A stretch of DNA of 64,000 nt, from NCBI GenBank assembly GCA_021234155.1, contig JAJEKV010000010.1, positions 5,494,871 to 5,558,870 on the forward strand, given 5' to 3'. The translations under genes were made by a program, and so were the position numbers. Positions 34,638 through 46,397 of this stretch are shown here, piece after piece. The stretch's first letter is position 1; each line of letters opens with the position of its first letter. This DNA comes from Isoetes taiwanensis. Lineage: Eukaryota > Streptophyta > Lycopodiopsida > Isoetales > Isoetaceae. The notes under the pieces were generated by a model. That model saw only the letters and a program-made list of their open reading frames with translations, was not told the origin of the DNA and did not search any database.

Positions 34638-36313
34638 TGTGACATCCCCTACTCGTATACGGTGCTCTCACCGTATACAAACAGGAGTTCATCCCCCATA
34701 CCAGCTCCATGCTAATATAGGGCCCTCCACATGACACTGCAACCGTGACGGGTTCCAGTGGGAAGAGTGGAAGGGTCATTGCACCCCGTCTCCCTCAGGG
34801 CCTACCTAGCTGCGGAAGCGTAAACATACATGTCAGTAGCACATACATCAACATCACATGACCATCACGAAGGATGGTCCTCCACATATCTGCATAGACA
34901 AAGATCAGCACTTCACATAGGGAATCCTACCCAAGGCTCAGACTCAAAGGGATGACTGACGGCTTGGGTCTCCGTGAGTTCATTGCGGGCCAGAATTCAT
35001 GGCAATGGATTTGGTGGCATATGAACATGGCATAGGGTTGTCCACTCCATCCGCCCCTCCCAGTGCACACTTTGCGAGTGGGCTGAAAAGTGTCGGGACT
35101 GGACGTAGGCCGGGATGCATAGCCAAAGGGCTATTCCCGGGCTCATCTTCCCGGTTCCGATGGGGGCGGTAGGGATCACTCCCTCCAGAGATCTACATCT
35201 TGACTCAAGGTGACTAGAGGGCCCCGCCCCGTATTCGACCGTGAACCCACCGGAAAGTGAACACCACTTCACGGTGTCGAGCCCATGCCTTGCCCAAGAC
35301 GCAGTGGCAAGCCATTGGACCTAGTCACAATGATCCCGGTAGGCTTTACACACCGGAGGGATCGATTTCAAGAGTCGGGACATGAACCTCCTTCTTAGCC
35401 CGGCCACGGCCCCTTCACCCACATCCCGGTGTGGCTCTTGTGCATGGTGTCGAATCTACAATTGTGCTAGAGAGGCTACTCTAGGAGCATCAACTACCAA
35501 GCTTTAGGTCTCTACCCCCCTTCCCAATACAAGGAGTTCATAGAGATACATCATCCATATACTTCACAGAGAACTAAAGAACTAGATCTAATCTACAACA
35601 TAGAGTTAGGTTCTTTAATTAGAATCTGCTATCTAGAGATCTAGAGGGCTGCTATGGGCAATTTAATAGGCTAAACCTACTGATTCAATGACTAAAATGG
35701 GGTTTAGACTATCTAATTGGCCAAATACCTGATCCTTGAGAGGCTCCTCCTGACCTGAGCTCGACCATCCTGCTGAGACGCTCGAATCAAAGGAAACTAA
35801 GGATGCAATTCTCCCAGGCAGAGTCTGGGAGGCGGTTTTGGCTGTTGAGGCAGCCAAAACAGAGTTCTAAAGCCCTAAAATCGAAAATGGGCAAGTTAGG
35901 GTTTCCTACCCTATATAGACAAGGGGGGTGGCTAGGGTTTCCAATTATCCCCTTTTAGCATGTGGGATAATTGGAAATGGGCCCACTTGCCTTTAAGGGC
36001 TAGGTGGCCAAATGTGCACACATGGAAATGTGTGCCCACATTAATGTGTACATTGGGAAATGTGCACATTAATTGCACCTATGGGTGTGGCCCACTTGGC
36101 ATGAAGTGTCCACTTGGAAATGTGTGCCCACATTAATGTGTACATTGGAAAATGTGCACATTAATAGTTGCACATATTTCTGGCGAGTTGCCCCCTAGGG
36201 CTACCCACCTGGCTAGACGCTAGCGTACACGTCAGCCGGAGTGGCGGTACGCTGCGTGGCAGGCAAGTATGGTATACGATCCCCGGGCATTAGCATCGCG
36301 GCCGAACGTCACA
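34638..36313 (-). repeat. element 1 3' LTR (left copy)
   Basis: A 1,676-bp LTR starting TGTGACATCCCC and ending AACGTCACA. Near its right end a ~95-bp segment (GTGTGCCCACATTAATGTGT) is tandemly duplicated (about 36030 and 36122). The adjacent inner sequence reads, on the minus strand, CAAGGTGGGGAGAA, a polypurine tract right against the LTR. Confidence 0.93.
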
Positions 36314-37267
36314 TTCTCCCCACCTTGAAATGATGCTGTCCGCAGCATCGTGGGTCTCCCCACCTTGGGATCAACCTAACCTGCAATCAACCTGATACAT
36401 ACGAAAACTACCATAATCCTTACACATTTATTAAGATTACCTTAAGGTAATATTTTTATGACATTATCAGAACATTATATTATGAAACAACTTATCAATT
36501 CATAACATGACTAAACAGGTTACTCCATAACTCACTTAACATGACAATTAAGTTTATCAAAATTTAAAATTAACGTCCGAGGTACTCTTCATTCCTTGCA
36601 ACACATTCCAACAAAATTTGTGTTGCAAGTCTTCGTGAACTTCGACCTCCTTGCCCTCCACGGAGCTCTATTGGCTGGCAGTCGACACCACGTTAGTACC
36701 ATTTAATTATTAATAAAATTTTGGTTATATGGTGACCACCCCACCTATCTACATGGATGCATGGCTAATCTCGGCGAGGGAAGAGGGTGAATCTTCCATT
36801 ATGGCCGGAGGAGAGCGGCCTATATGCCTATATGCCGCTCATGCCTACACCTCTAGTTGCCCAGCGTGGAGGATATCCTTCTCGCGTGGGGGGCGTGAAG
36901 GATAGATTCCTCCTATCAAAGCATATATGGGGCTAAAGGTGCTTTCCTTATCAATGCATTCCTCAATGACCTCCTTTCTCGAGGTAGTCTACTTCCGGGG
37001 GGGACAGTAGACTTTCTAATCTACCTTCCACTTTCGCCCAAAGCGGAAACGCGGTCATGCCTACATTGACATTACACCCGCCCTAGAGATCACCGTAGTG
37101 GTCCCATCATCGGTAACAATGCATGCGACCCATACTAAGCATAGGTTGCATGCGTAGATTAATCTTAATTACACAAGAATTAACCTACGAAATCGACATG
37201 CCCGAGCCGATTTCTTGGAGATGACCTTGCCGCCCCATTGCTCCATAAAGCGTGGATCTTTGCTTTA
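36314..37267 (-). other. element 1 3' untranslated region
   Basis: About 950 bp between the chromodomain end and the polypurine tract. AT-rich near the LTR, with no ORF of note. Confidence 0.6.
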
Positions 37268-40200
37268 CTAAATCTTTCTTAAGTACCCACGTCGCGTCTT
37301 CCACGGTAAGTGTTTCCACTTGACCAAATTTGGAGGAATTCTCGATCTCCTCGTTTTCTTGAAAGCTTTATCAAGAATCAGTGCGGAACTATTTCCATTT
37401 GTTCCTCCGTCATTTCCAACAACGTTGGAGAATCCAAGACTTCGATGCGGATTTGGAGTATGCTTCTTCAACAAACTCACGTGGAAGACCTTATGAATCT
37501 TTAGGTGTCTTTGGCAAGTCTAGCTTGTAGGATTGATTACCTACTCTCTTGACTATTCCGAAAGGTCCAGCCCACCTTGGAGCAAGCTTCTTGCAATTCG
37601 ATCCCGAGCTTTGCCTCGCTTCACCTTGATCTTGAGCCAAACATCATCTCCAACTTTGAACTCTCTCTTCTTGCTCGATGCTTGTCGCGATGCTCTTTCG
37701 GCGACGACTTTTGCTGCTAGGAGATAACCTCGAACTTCTTCCACAAGCCGTTTGCATATCGGCCAACATCTGGCTGCGAAACTTCCACTTTTGACGGGGT
37801 TGTGCCAAGTGTCCGAGTTAGGCAGCGATAGCCGTAATTAATCATAAAATGGCGACATTTGGGATGACTCTGCTTGGTGCTATTGTATGCAAACTCCACC
37901 AAGTGAATAAATTCTTCCCACATACTTTGCTTATTCCGCACATAGTTTAGTAGCATGTCCTCTAAAATCTGTTGTTGGTCCGCCTCCGCCCCGCCATCCG
38001 TCTCGAGGATGATATGCCGTGCTCATGGATAGCTTCGCCCGGATTGTCGCAAAGAGGTCTTGCCAAAGGCGCCATGAACTTCGGATCCCCGCGTGGGAGA
38101 TGATCTCCCTTGGCATGCCATGAAGTCTGAAGATCTCTTTGGTGAAGAGCTTCGCTGTATCCATAGCTGTATCTGTGGTCTTGCAAGGCACAAAATGTCA
38201 TTTTCGACAACTTGTCGACTACTACCATCAAAGCATCTTTCCCTCTTACGGTCCTTGGGAGTCCTGTGATAAAATCCATGCTAATCACCTCCCACTTAGC
38301 GTTTGGCACCGCTAATGGTTCTAAAGCTCCTGGAATTAAGCCGCTCGCTTTCGTCTGGCGACGACATAGCCATCATTCCTTGATGTAGCGAGCCACCTGC
38401 TTCTTCATTGCTGGCCAATAATAGCTGATGCGTACTTTGAAATATGTTTTCATGAATCCCGCATGGCCAGCTATTGGGCTGTTGTGCGTGTCGTGGAGGA
38501 TCAATTTCCTTACACCTGATGATTCTGCACGCATACGGCTTGTTCTTATGGTATAACAGTTGCCTTCCTTCTTAAAATGTTTAAAGGCTTCCCGCTCCTT
38601 ATCTGTTCTAGCCTCCCTAGAGAGACTTGCCCATACTTCCTTGAAATCCACATCCGTTGCCGTTGGTAAGGACTCTTCAATCTTCTTACCAAAGTCGCTG
38701 GAGATCGTCGAAATTGCGTTGCAATGCACTCTAGTTGTCAGGGGATGCCTTGAAAGCGCATCCGCTACCACATTGAGCTTCCCTGGCTTGTAGACTATAT
38801 CAAAGTCGTACTCTTCAAGGAACTCCATCCACCTTCTACGCAAAGTTGAGGTGTGTGGTTGCGTGAATACATATTGGAGGCTCTGGTGATCTGTATCCAA
38901 CTGGAACTTCCTTCCTAAAAGGTAGTGCCTCCAAATTCTTAATGCCCTGACAACCGCAAGCAATTCCTGGTCGTGCGTGGGGTAGCGCGTTTCAGCGTCG
39001 TTCATCTTCCTGGAATCATACGCTACCACACGCTCTTCCTGCATAAGCACTGCACCTGTAGCTATCTTACTTGCGTCCGTCGCTACAAGCTTATCTTTCT
39101 CTGGGTCCGGCAGGGTTAAGACTGGGGCTGTTGTTAAAGCTTCTTTCAACAGTTCAAACCCTGCTTGAGCTTTCTTGTGCCAATGCTCTGCCCAATCTTT
39201 CACTTTCTCCGCTCTCGTCAAGTCTGTTAGCGGGGCTGCTATCTTAGCAAAGTTCTTCACAAACTTCCTGTAGTACCCTGCTAGGCCGAGAAAACTTCTG
39301 ACTTCATGCACATTCTTCGGCCAATTGAATGGCGGCTTCAATCTTTGCGGGATCCGTCGAGATGCCTTCTGCTGAGATCACATGACCTAGATACTCCACC
39401 TTCTCTGTTGCGAAATGGCACTTTGACAACTTGGCGTACAACTGGTGCCTCTTCAACTTCTCCAGCACTCTTCTCAAGTGTTGTACGTGCTCTTCAAGGG
39501 ATCTGCTATACACCAAAACGTCATCAAAGAAAACAATCACAAAGGTGTCTAAGAACTCCTCGAAGATGTCGTTCATGAGCCTCATGAACGCTTGGGGGCA
39601 TTCGATAAGCCGAAGGGCATTACCGTGAACTCATAGTGCCCATACCGCGCTCAAGGCGGTCTTATGGATATCTTCTTCCTTTATCCCGATCCGATGATAG
39701 CCCGACCTTAAGTCGATTTTGGAGAAGATCTTTGCACCTTGGAGCTGATCCATCAAGTCATCCGATCCGGGAGTGCATACTTGTTCTTAATGGTGTGCTT
39801 GTTCAATCGCCTATAGTCTATGCACATCCTTAAACCGCCATCCTTCTTCTTAACGAAGAGAATGGGCGCCCAAATGGCGTAAACTTTGGGTCTAATGAAA
39901 CCTAGGTCCAGCAGCCTCCTGAATCGCTTCTTTAGCTCGGACAACTCCCTGCATTGTCATTCTATATGGAGCCTTGCTTGTTGGCTTTGTTCCCGGTTCG
40001 AAAGTGCTATCTCGCTTTTCGACTCCTCTATAAGGAGGGAGCCGCTTGATCTCATCCGGAAAGAGATCATGGAACTCGTGATCAGCTTAGCTATTTGCTT
40101 CGGCAACTTGTCGAGCACCTTGTCTTCTTTGCTTCCTTCCGATTCCCGCTCACTAATCTCAAGCTTGAAGATGTATGCCACTTGCTCACTCTTGATGCAC

Positions 40201-40640
40201 TTGACAGTACCGTTTAGAAGACATACACCGCATGATGGGAACAACTTCCTTACCTGTTATCTCAATGATCTTGCCGCCGGGTGTTGGGAAGGTCACCTTC
40301 CGCTTCCACAATCGATAATGGCCCCCGCTGGTCCAAGGTACTCCATTCCTATGATCAAGTCATACTTGCCAATGCCCATTACTTCTGCCCCCATCCGGAT
40401 ATTAACGGCAAGTCGATGTCGGTTAATTCTCTTGCTGCTTGATGCGCCTTTACCGCACCACTTGCTAAGACAACGGGCCTTGGCTTTGACTTTAATGGTT
40501 TCAAAGCTTCAACATTTGAACCATTTCGGGGATGCAAAGTTATGGCTACTTCCTGAGTCTATCAAGACTATGAAGGACTTGGCCTTGGCCTTCCCTACCG
40601 TGGAAATTACCTTTATCCGGCTCTCTCGCTTGCTCTCAGA
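37268..40640 (-). pseudogene. element 1 pol: protease, RT, RNase H, integrase, chromodomain (decayed)
   Basis: On the minus strand: protease with the active-site text FIVLIDSGSSHNF near 40560. Reverse transcriptase 39944-39304 with the catalytic FFDD (VIVFFDDVLVYS). RNase H 39341-38700 (LVATDASKIATGAVLMQ). The integrase zinc region HDTHNSPIAGHAG and core with MDFITGLPRTVRGKDALMV at 38309-37717. The GPF motif PRWAGPFGIVKRVG near 37580. A chromodomain near 37268-37400 (LVKWKHLP then EDATWV in a shifted frame). Several frameshifts and a TGA (38373) separate the pieces, so no full polyprotein can be made. Confidence 0.85.
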
Positions 40641-40770
40641 TCTATTGCGGCAAAGATGTGGCACTCACCCCTGAATGTATTCGCGGGCTTCTTCGGGCCG
40701 CGTCGCCGTGACACGAGGCGTCCCAATCTCCCAACTCCGCTAGATTTTGCACTCATGACGAGGGGCGCTT

Positions 40771-42027
40771 TCAGCGCCCTATGGCTGGCTGGAAGCACAC
40801 GAAGCAACCGGTTGCTTTTCTATGCACTCCCGCCTCTTTTCCTTGGGCATCGCCCGCAAAAGGATCGTCTTGCTTTGGAGTAGTTTGACCCCTCCCGCTT
40901 GTCCTTGAAGGACACCCGCTTCTTCTCCTTTGTTTCCCTTGGTTTCCACCATATGGGGCTCTAGCTGGACTCGATTTGGCTGCCCTAGGGCTATAGCTTC
41001 GTCGCCTTGCCTTTATCCCCGAAATACCGTTGTTCTCGCCCACTATTCGAGGTCCCCCCGCAAGCTTATAGCCTTGGACTCGCTTCGAGCATCTTGTCTT
41101 AGGGTTTATTGCCCTCACAAGCTTGCGGATCTCCTCATTCAACCCCTCAATATAACTTTCAATTTGCATGCTTCTCTCCCAACTTTGGCACATACTGACC
41201 TTAGCCTCATGAATTCTTACGTATATATTGGACTGATTTGTTGTTTCTGTTGGAGCCTATAGAACTGGCCATCATCTTTGGACTTATGTTCCCTTTGGGA
41301 CGTAATGGCTCTTGAAGGCTTTAGCAAACTTCCTGAACTTACAAGCATCCCTGCTTAAGCCATGTGCCTTTGCATAACCCTTCCACCAAATCCGTGCGGC
41401 TCCTTTCAAGTTGGCTGTTGCCACTCTTCCTTTGTCTTTATCTTTCATGCCATAAGCATTGCCGTACTCACTCATTTCATCCAGCCATGCCTCCGCTTCT
41501 AATCCTGACCTGTTCTCCCCTGAGAACTGTTCCAGTTTCCGGGCCTTCCATACATTGCCCAGTGCGGAATCTACCTTCTTCTGGTAGTCAGAGGCCCTGG
41601 TGTCTCTTTGTCGTCCATCTGGGGTGTTCCTCTGCCTTCCCTCTTCAGTGTTCCTTTGCCTTCCATCTTTTCGGTCCTGAGCCTATTCTTCCTCTTCCTC
41701 GGAGTCGGAGTCTGAGTCTGAACTTGAGTCGGAGGAATCCGAGCTGGGGGATCTCCTTCTCTTGCTCCTTTTCTTGTCCCTTCCTGTTTTCCGAGCCGAT
41801 GCTTGTGGCAATTGAGCATTGCCCACCGAACCTGCTCCTGCTTGTGCGGACAGCAAGGCTTTTATCTGCTCGAGGTCCGTCCTCATCTGGGATATCTCCT
41901 CCTCTGGGGTCATGGGTTCCATATCTTCAAACAGGTTCCTTGCCGGGGGTGGTCTGGGCGGGGTCTGCTCTTCTATAAGGTCTCGCAGTTGTCGTTCCCC
42001 TGCGCTTAGGCCTCTAGCTGCATCCAC
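40771..42027 (-). pseudogene. element 1 gag (broken)
   Basis: The frame from 42027 starts MDAARGLSAGERQLRDL and runs through a basic then Ser/Asp/Glu-rich stretch to a TAG at 41683. It continues in the same frame to the retroviral-gag core text ARIWWKGYAKAHGLSRDACK and AFKSHYVPKGT, ending at TAA 41284. After a frame slip, SYIEGLNEEIRKLVRAINP follows. A zinc-knuckle remnant GCFVCFQP lies near 40800. The protein would package RNA in virus-like particles. The copy is not intact. Confidence 0.82.
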
Positions 42028-42198
42028 AAGTGATTCATGGCTATATGGTTAGTTTCTTTTGTTATCTTGCATTGTTTATGTTTGTTGGTATAATTGTGGG
42101 GCAAAAATATATCAACAAAACATTTAAAGTGCAACAGAATTGTATTTATATATCATATAATATTTTAATACAAAAAGTTTTCGGGATCAAGAGTCTAA

Positions 42199-43722
42199 CT
42201 AATCTTGAAATCGCCGGTAAGACGGGTTGTCTTCAAGAAACTTCTTAACTTGGGCCGTCCCTACCGAGTGACCCAAGTTCCTGATGATGCTTGCTGACGA
42301 GCCTCCCTGTATGGCTCTCACCAAATCTTCTACCCTGCGGTCGGATGTAAGGGCTGCAGTCACCGCCAATCTCGCCTGACGTCGATGGTGTATGGCGAAG
42401 TCGAAGAGGTCGAGTGCCATTGCCCTCTTGACTAAGACAGCATAGTCGACGTTTGTTGCTATTCGAGCATGCCTGCCGAAGCCTGAGAGTGCAATCAGCA
42501 TGAACACTCCTTCTTCACCTCTGGGACTGAACTTGCGGTGTATTACCGCTATTCTCCCATCCATCAGCAGCGGCAAGTAGTACCTGAGCGACCTGTCGTT
42601 GTGTGTCGCCGAAGCTTCTCCGCTTGTTTGGCCTCCAGCTCTGTGCCGCCCGGCGTACTCGTCGACCTCGATTTCGGTCAGCTCCCTGTAGTCTTCAATT
42701 GTGCGGTCGAGCCTCCTGAGGTCGATTCCTTCTCCTCTTGCCGGGGGTGGTGTCGAAGGACTCGGCATTAGGATGCTCGTGGTCTTCCCACGGATCCCCA
42801 TCTGTTCTTGGAGGGCGAGGAACTCCTCCTCTGTTGGCAGCTCCCGCTCGTCCATCATTTGCCTGATGCTGCTGTAGGCCTGGATATCGGAGGTCGTTTC
42901 CCCTGTGTAGGTGTCGGCCTCCCTCACTTGAAGCGGAAAGTCCGAGGCTCCCCGGACGATGAAGTCGTCCATGTCGGTCTGCCGCAGTTGGTGGAGCAGT
43001 TCGTCCAACCTGAGCTCCCTCTCCCTGCATTCGGGAAGGTTCTGGATGTCGCTGAGGAGTAGATACTCCTCTCCGTTGATGATGATAGGGGCTAGGCTTG
43101 TGATGCCTAGCCCGAGTGGGGGAGCAACTCTGATGCCCTGCCGGCTCTGCTCGAAGTTGATCAGCTCCTGTTCTGCTTGGCGCCGTTCTTCGTCTGAGTC
43201 GAGCTCCGTGTATTCCTCGTCGTCCGACCCTTCTTCTCCTTCTCTTGCTTCTTGTTCCTGTTGATACTGTAAAAGCATCTACTCTTCCTCTTGCACTGCT
43301 ATGGGGTCTACCTCCATCGGAGGAATAGAGGTTGCCCCCATCGGGTTTTCGGCGCGGTGGGATAAGAAGATGGCTAGGGCTGCGGTGTAAGAGAAGTACT
43401 TGGTCCTGTTGGCTGTCAGGACCATGTAGTCAGGCAGCCTCTGCGCCTTGTTAGTTAAGTACTTGGCGATGTTGGGGACATCACCCAAGGCTGCTTGAAG
43501 GGATGGGCGGGGAACGAAGTATCCTATGCAAGGGGGGACTTGAACAAGGGAGGGTTCTACCCTAGCTTGAAATTCTGCTAGCACCTGCCTATATGCTGGG
43601 GTTGCATTTAGCGTAGCTTGGATGTCAATTTCTTTCCCAAAGACTTGAAAGATGTCGTTGACATCTGCCTCGGCAGCATGGGCAGTGGCGCTGTACCATC
43701 GCCCGAAGTCAGCAGTGGCCAT
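42199..43722 (-). CDS. element 1 extra ORF of unknown function (~507 codons with one TAG)
   Basis: ATG 43722 opens 147 codons (MATADFGRWYSATAHAAEAD, ending VDPIAVQEEE), then a TAG at 43279-43281, then 359 codons in the same frame to 42199. The TAG is read as a recent CAG-to-TAG change, giving one protein of about 507 residues. It has an acidic run (EGEEGSDDEEYTELDSDEER), helical middle and C-terminal parts, and no signal peptide, membrane segment, zinc finger or gag/pol motif. It sits between the H3-like ORF and gag, where ordinary chromoviruses have nothing. Element 2 has no counterpart. I do not recognise it. Confidence 0.7.
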
Positions 43723-44012
43723 TGATCTAGCAAAGAAGGGAGTATCAAACGGATGCAGAAGCGCCTCAGGGAGCTGAAAGATCGCCTAAGCAGTGGAGAG
43801 CAAATTTGCAGGGTGCTAAATGAGAAATGGGGGACTTATTTATAGAATTAGGGAAAACCCTAATTTTTGGATGACCTAGATTTTACTGAGATTAGGCAAT
43901 TCTGATCTATTAAGGGATGCAATTGCAAGTTTGAAGACTATTTCTAGGGTTTGAGCATGCTAAGAACAACGACTGAACCTATTGTACAATTTGGAGATCA
44001 AAATGGTATGAG

Positions 44013-44464
44013 GTCTCACACGTTGCGCCCAGACCGATTTTGAGAATGTCGAAATCTGTCCTGGCGCGACGTGTGAGACATGGGTCCTAATTGGGCTAGG
44101 CTTACTCAATTCAAGTGATCTAAGGCTGTAATTCCACTAAACTCATCGAGTTAGGCAGAATTGACCCCTTATTTGGTCGATTTGGAGTTGTTTTGGGCAT
44201 TTTTGGGCATGGTCTCACACGTTGCGCCCAGCCCGATTTTGAGAATCTCAAAATCTGTCCTGGCGCGACGTGTGAGACATGGCGGGGCCCATTATTAAAT
44301 TACATGTAACATGCTAATTCTACCGATTCTTAGCTTAAATTTAGAATTATCAAGTTATTTTACTGTAATTTACAACTTTTTGGTGTCAAAGCTGAATGTC
44401 TCACACGTTGCGCCCAGCCCGATTTTGAGAATCTCGAAATCTGTCCTGGCGCGACGTGTGAGAC
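44013..44464. repeat. three 67-bp palindromic repeats (A, B, C) 3' of the H3-like ORF
   Basis: Copies at 44013-44079, 44212-44278 and 44398-44464. Each starts GTCTCACACGT(T)GCGCCCAG and ends CTGGCGCGACGTGTGAGAC, and the middle CGATTTTGAGA..TCTCGAAATCTG also folds back, so each can form a long near-perfect hairpin. B, the spacer and C together are repeated at 46144-46397. Confidence 0.92.
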
Positions 44465-44607
44465 ATCGTCTCAATTTTGCTCAAAGCTCCAATTTAACTA
44501 AAACAAAAGCTAGGGATCGATATCTTAACTTATTTAAACAAGGTTTGACACTTCATTTACACAAAATTTCTTTATATTAATAAAACTTTACAGTTATTTA
44601 CAAAATC

Positions 44608-45159
44608 TCAAGGCCATTCTCCCTTGATGTGTGAGGCCAGATGCATGTCCTGCTTCATGAGGGTGACCCTCTTTGCGTGTACTGTGCAAGCCGTTGAATC
44701 TTCAAAATGCTGCACTATTTTCGCTTCGGCCGCCTCCTGTAAACACAACAGCATCTCGTCGGTCACGCGCATGTCTGTGTTATATTCTTGCATAACTTCG
44801 CGGACCAAACGTTGGAACGGCGCCCGGGGGATCAAGAGTCCGTAACACTTCTGGAAGTGGCGGTTCTCCTTGAGGGCTCTGTCCTCCAACTTCTTCTTCT
44901 TGCTCCGCTTCTTACTCGGTGCTCGGGAAGGCTTGGGCCTGGGTGGCGGTGGCTTCAATGTTTGCTTCGGGGGTACTCCAGCTTCAACTGTCCTCACCCG
45001 ATGCTCCTGGAAGTAGGCATTGTATGCCTCCCACTTCTCCATATAGGAGTTGTGTTCCCTAATTCTCTTCTGATAGACCTTTACAGGGTCTATCACATAC
45101 GCCTCCCGTTGGGGTCGCGGGGCTTTAACCCTATCCCACGTCGGGAAGGTGGGGGCCAT
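44608..45159 (-). CDS. element 1 histone H3-like protein
   Basis: An uninterrupted 183-codon ORF with a strong start context (GCCATGG). Residues 1-94 form a new N-terminus: charged, Pro-rich in the middle (LKPPPPRPKPSRAPS), with a nuclear-localisation-like KKRSKKKK. Residues 95-183 align without gaps to the whole H3 histone fold from Ala47 to the C-terminus: [36 protein letters not shown] and a GEWP end. I count about 47 of 89 identical to plant H3 as I recall it. Loop 1 has canonical H3 length, unlike CENH3. None of the canonical tail (ARTKQTARKS) is present. It lies between the primer site and gag, bracketed by palindromic repeats. Divergent but intact beside a broken gag-pol. Confidence 0.88.
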   Translation of the reverse strand: MAPTFPTWDRVKAPRPQREAYVIDPVKVYQKRIREHNSYMEKWEAYNAYFQEHRVRTVEAGVPPKQTLKPPPPRPKPSRAPSKKRSKKKKLEDRALKENRHFQKCYGLLIPRAPFQRLVREVMQEYNTDMRVTDEMLLCLQEAAEAKIVQHFEDSTACTVHAKRVTLMKQDMHLASHIKGEWP

Positions 45160-45264
45160 GGCTGTCCCGCCTCCTCTGTTCTTGGGCTACACGCTCTTCC
45201 TCTTCCTCTCGACCAGGGGTTTTGAAGAGCTTGCTCGTCTGCGCCCGGCGCGTAGTCCTCATCA

Positions 45265-45609
45265 TTAAAGTCGTCGGTAGTGGGCGGGGGTCTCCTCTCC
45301 TGACGGCTCGTTGATGATGGGGCCCACTGCTCGCTTCCCGACCTTTACCAGTTTCCTTTTGCCTGCCTTTACGGCTTTGGCCTTCCTCTTCTTAGACCCG
45401 CTGGCTGTGGTCGGATCCTCTTCTCGACTCTTTGTCCTTTGCTCCCGGCGGCGCTCTTTGGCTTCATACTTGTAGGCCAGGCGTGCAAAGGTAAACCTCT
45501 TCATCCGGGGTGAGTTTAAATTTCTTTGCTCCTCTCTTCCTTGCTCTTCTGCGGGTGGATCTCGGCCTGGGGTTGCTCCTGGCTGTCGATTGGTCCGCTG
45601 CTCCCTCAC
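45265..45609 (-). CDS. element 1 basic ORF upstream of the H3-like ORF
   Basis: A Lys/Arg-rich open frame (FARLAYKYEAKERRREQRTK, then SGSKKRKAKAVKAGKRKLVK), without an ATG at its edge, in the same frame as the H3-like ORF but stopped by TAA at 45265. The intervening 100 bp reads open in another frame (DDFNDEDYAPGADEQALQNP). A frameshifted original may thus have joined the basic region, an acidic patch and the H3 fold in one longer protein. No independent family recognised. Confidence 0.4.
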   Translation of the reverse strand: MREQRTNRQPGATPGRDPPAEEQGREEQRNLNSPRMKRFTFARLAYKYEAKERRREQRTKSREEDPTTASGSKKRKAKAVKAGKRKLVKVGKRAVGPIINEPSGEETPAHYRRL

Positions 45610-45668
45610 TCCTCACGTGGGTTGGTGTTCCCGAGGTTGGTCTGGGGCGTGGGCTGCCCTACACGCCT

Positions 45669-45884
45669 CTATTTGCTTTCGTCTTGCGGGTTGTTGTCCT
45701 CCCGATGTTGCTCCTGCTGCTCCCTGCTTCTTCCCTCCTCTTGTGCAATTTCCTCGAGGATTTGGTGCATGACATCCGGTTGGTCGTCCTCTAAGAGCTC
45801 TGTATGGTCGCTCCGGTCCGATCCTGCTTCCTCGCTCGACGAAGATTCGCCGCCGTGGAGAAGGCATTCAGAAGGATTCTCCAA
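45669..45884 (-). CDS. element 1 acidic ORF, possible start of the H3 cassette
   Basis: A 71-codon acidic frame (CLLHGGESSSSEEAGSDRSD, then HTELLEDDQPDVMHQILEEI) ended by TAG at 45669-45671. It has no ATG start of its own at the edge. The element 2 H3 ORF also starts with an acidic Glu/Asp/Gln-rich segment, so this may be the equivalent N-terminus, now separated by indels. Confidence 0.35.
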   Translation of the reverse strand: MENPSECLLHGGESSSSEEAGSDRSDHTELLEDDQPDVMHQILEEIAQEEGRSREQQEQHREDNNPQDESK

Positions 45885-46143
45885 CGAGGCGGAGTAGGGC
45901 CGCTTTTGGAGGATCGCCGGCTAGGCTTCCTTGCGATGCGCTTTTTATGCGGGCCATCATTTTACGCTTTGTCGATCGAAGCTAAGCGCCAGAAGATCGC
46001 CTTGGCAATCACGAGCGAAGTTCTAGGGAAGAACACGAAAAATGGGAGGGGTCTAGGTCTATTTATAGGGGTCAAATTTTAGGTCAACTTTTAAACTACC
46101 TTTTTGGGTTGCCTAAAGCATCTAAAACACCTAATTAAGCAAG

Positions 46144-46397
46144 GTCTCACACGTTGCGCCCAGCCCGATTTCGAGAATCTCAAAATCTGTCCTGGCGCGA
46201 CGTGTGAGACATGGTGGGGCCCACTACTAAATTAACATGTAACATGCTAATTCTACTGATTCTTAGCTTAAATTTAGAATTATCAAGCTATTTTACTGTA
46301 ATTTACAACTTTTTGGTGTCAAAGCTGAATGTCTCACACGTTGCGCCCAGCCCGATTTTGAGAATCTCGAAATCTGTCCTGGCGCGACGTGTGAGAC
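46144..46397. repeat. two 67-bp palindromic repeats (D, E) 5' of the H3 cassette
   Basis: Copies at 46144-46210 and 46331-46397. Together with their 120-bp spacer (TGTAACATGCTAATTCTACT and onward) they duplicate 44212-44464 almost exactly. The two ~253-bp direct repeats bracket 44465-46143, which contains the acidic, basic and H3-like ORFs. Confidence 0.92.

Noticed and set aside
42199-43722. The extra ORF as an envelope gene (making element 1 errantivirus-like)
   Set aside because: No signal peptide, membrane span, furin-type site or Cys pattern, and it lies 5' of gag, not 3' of pol.
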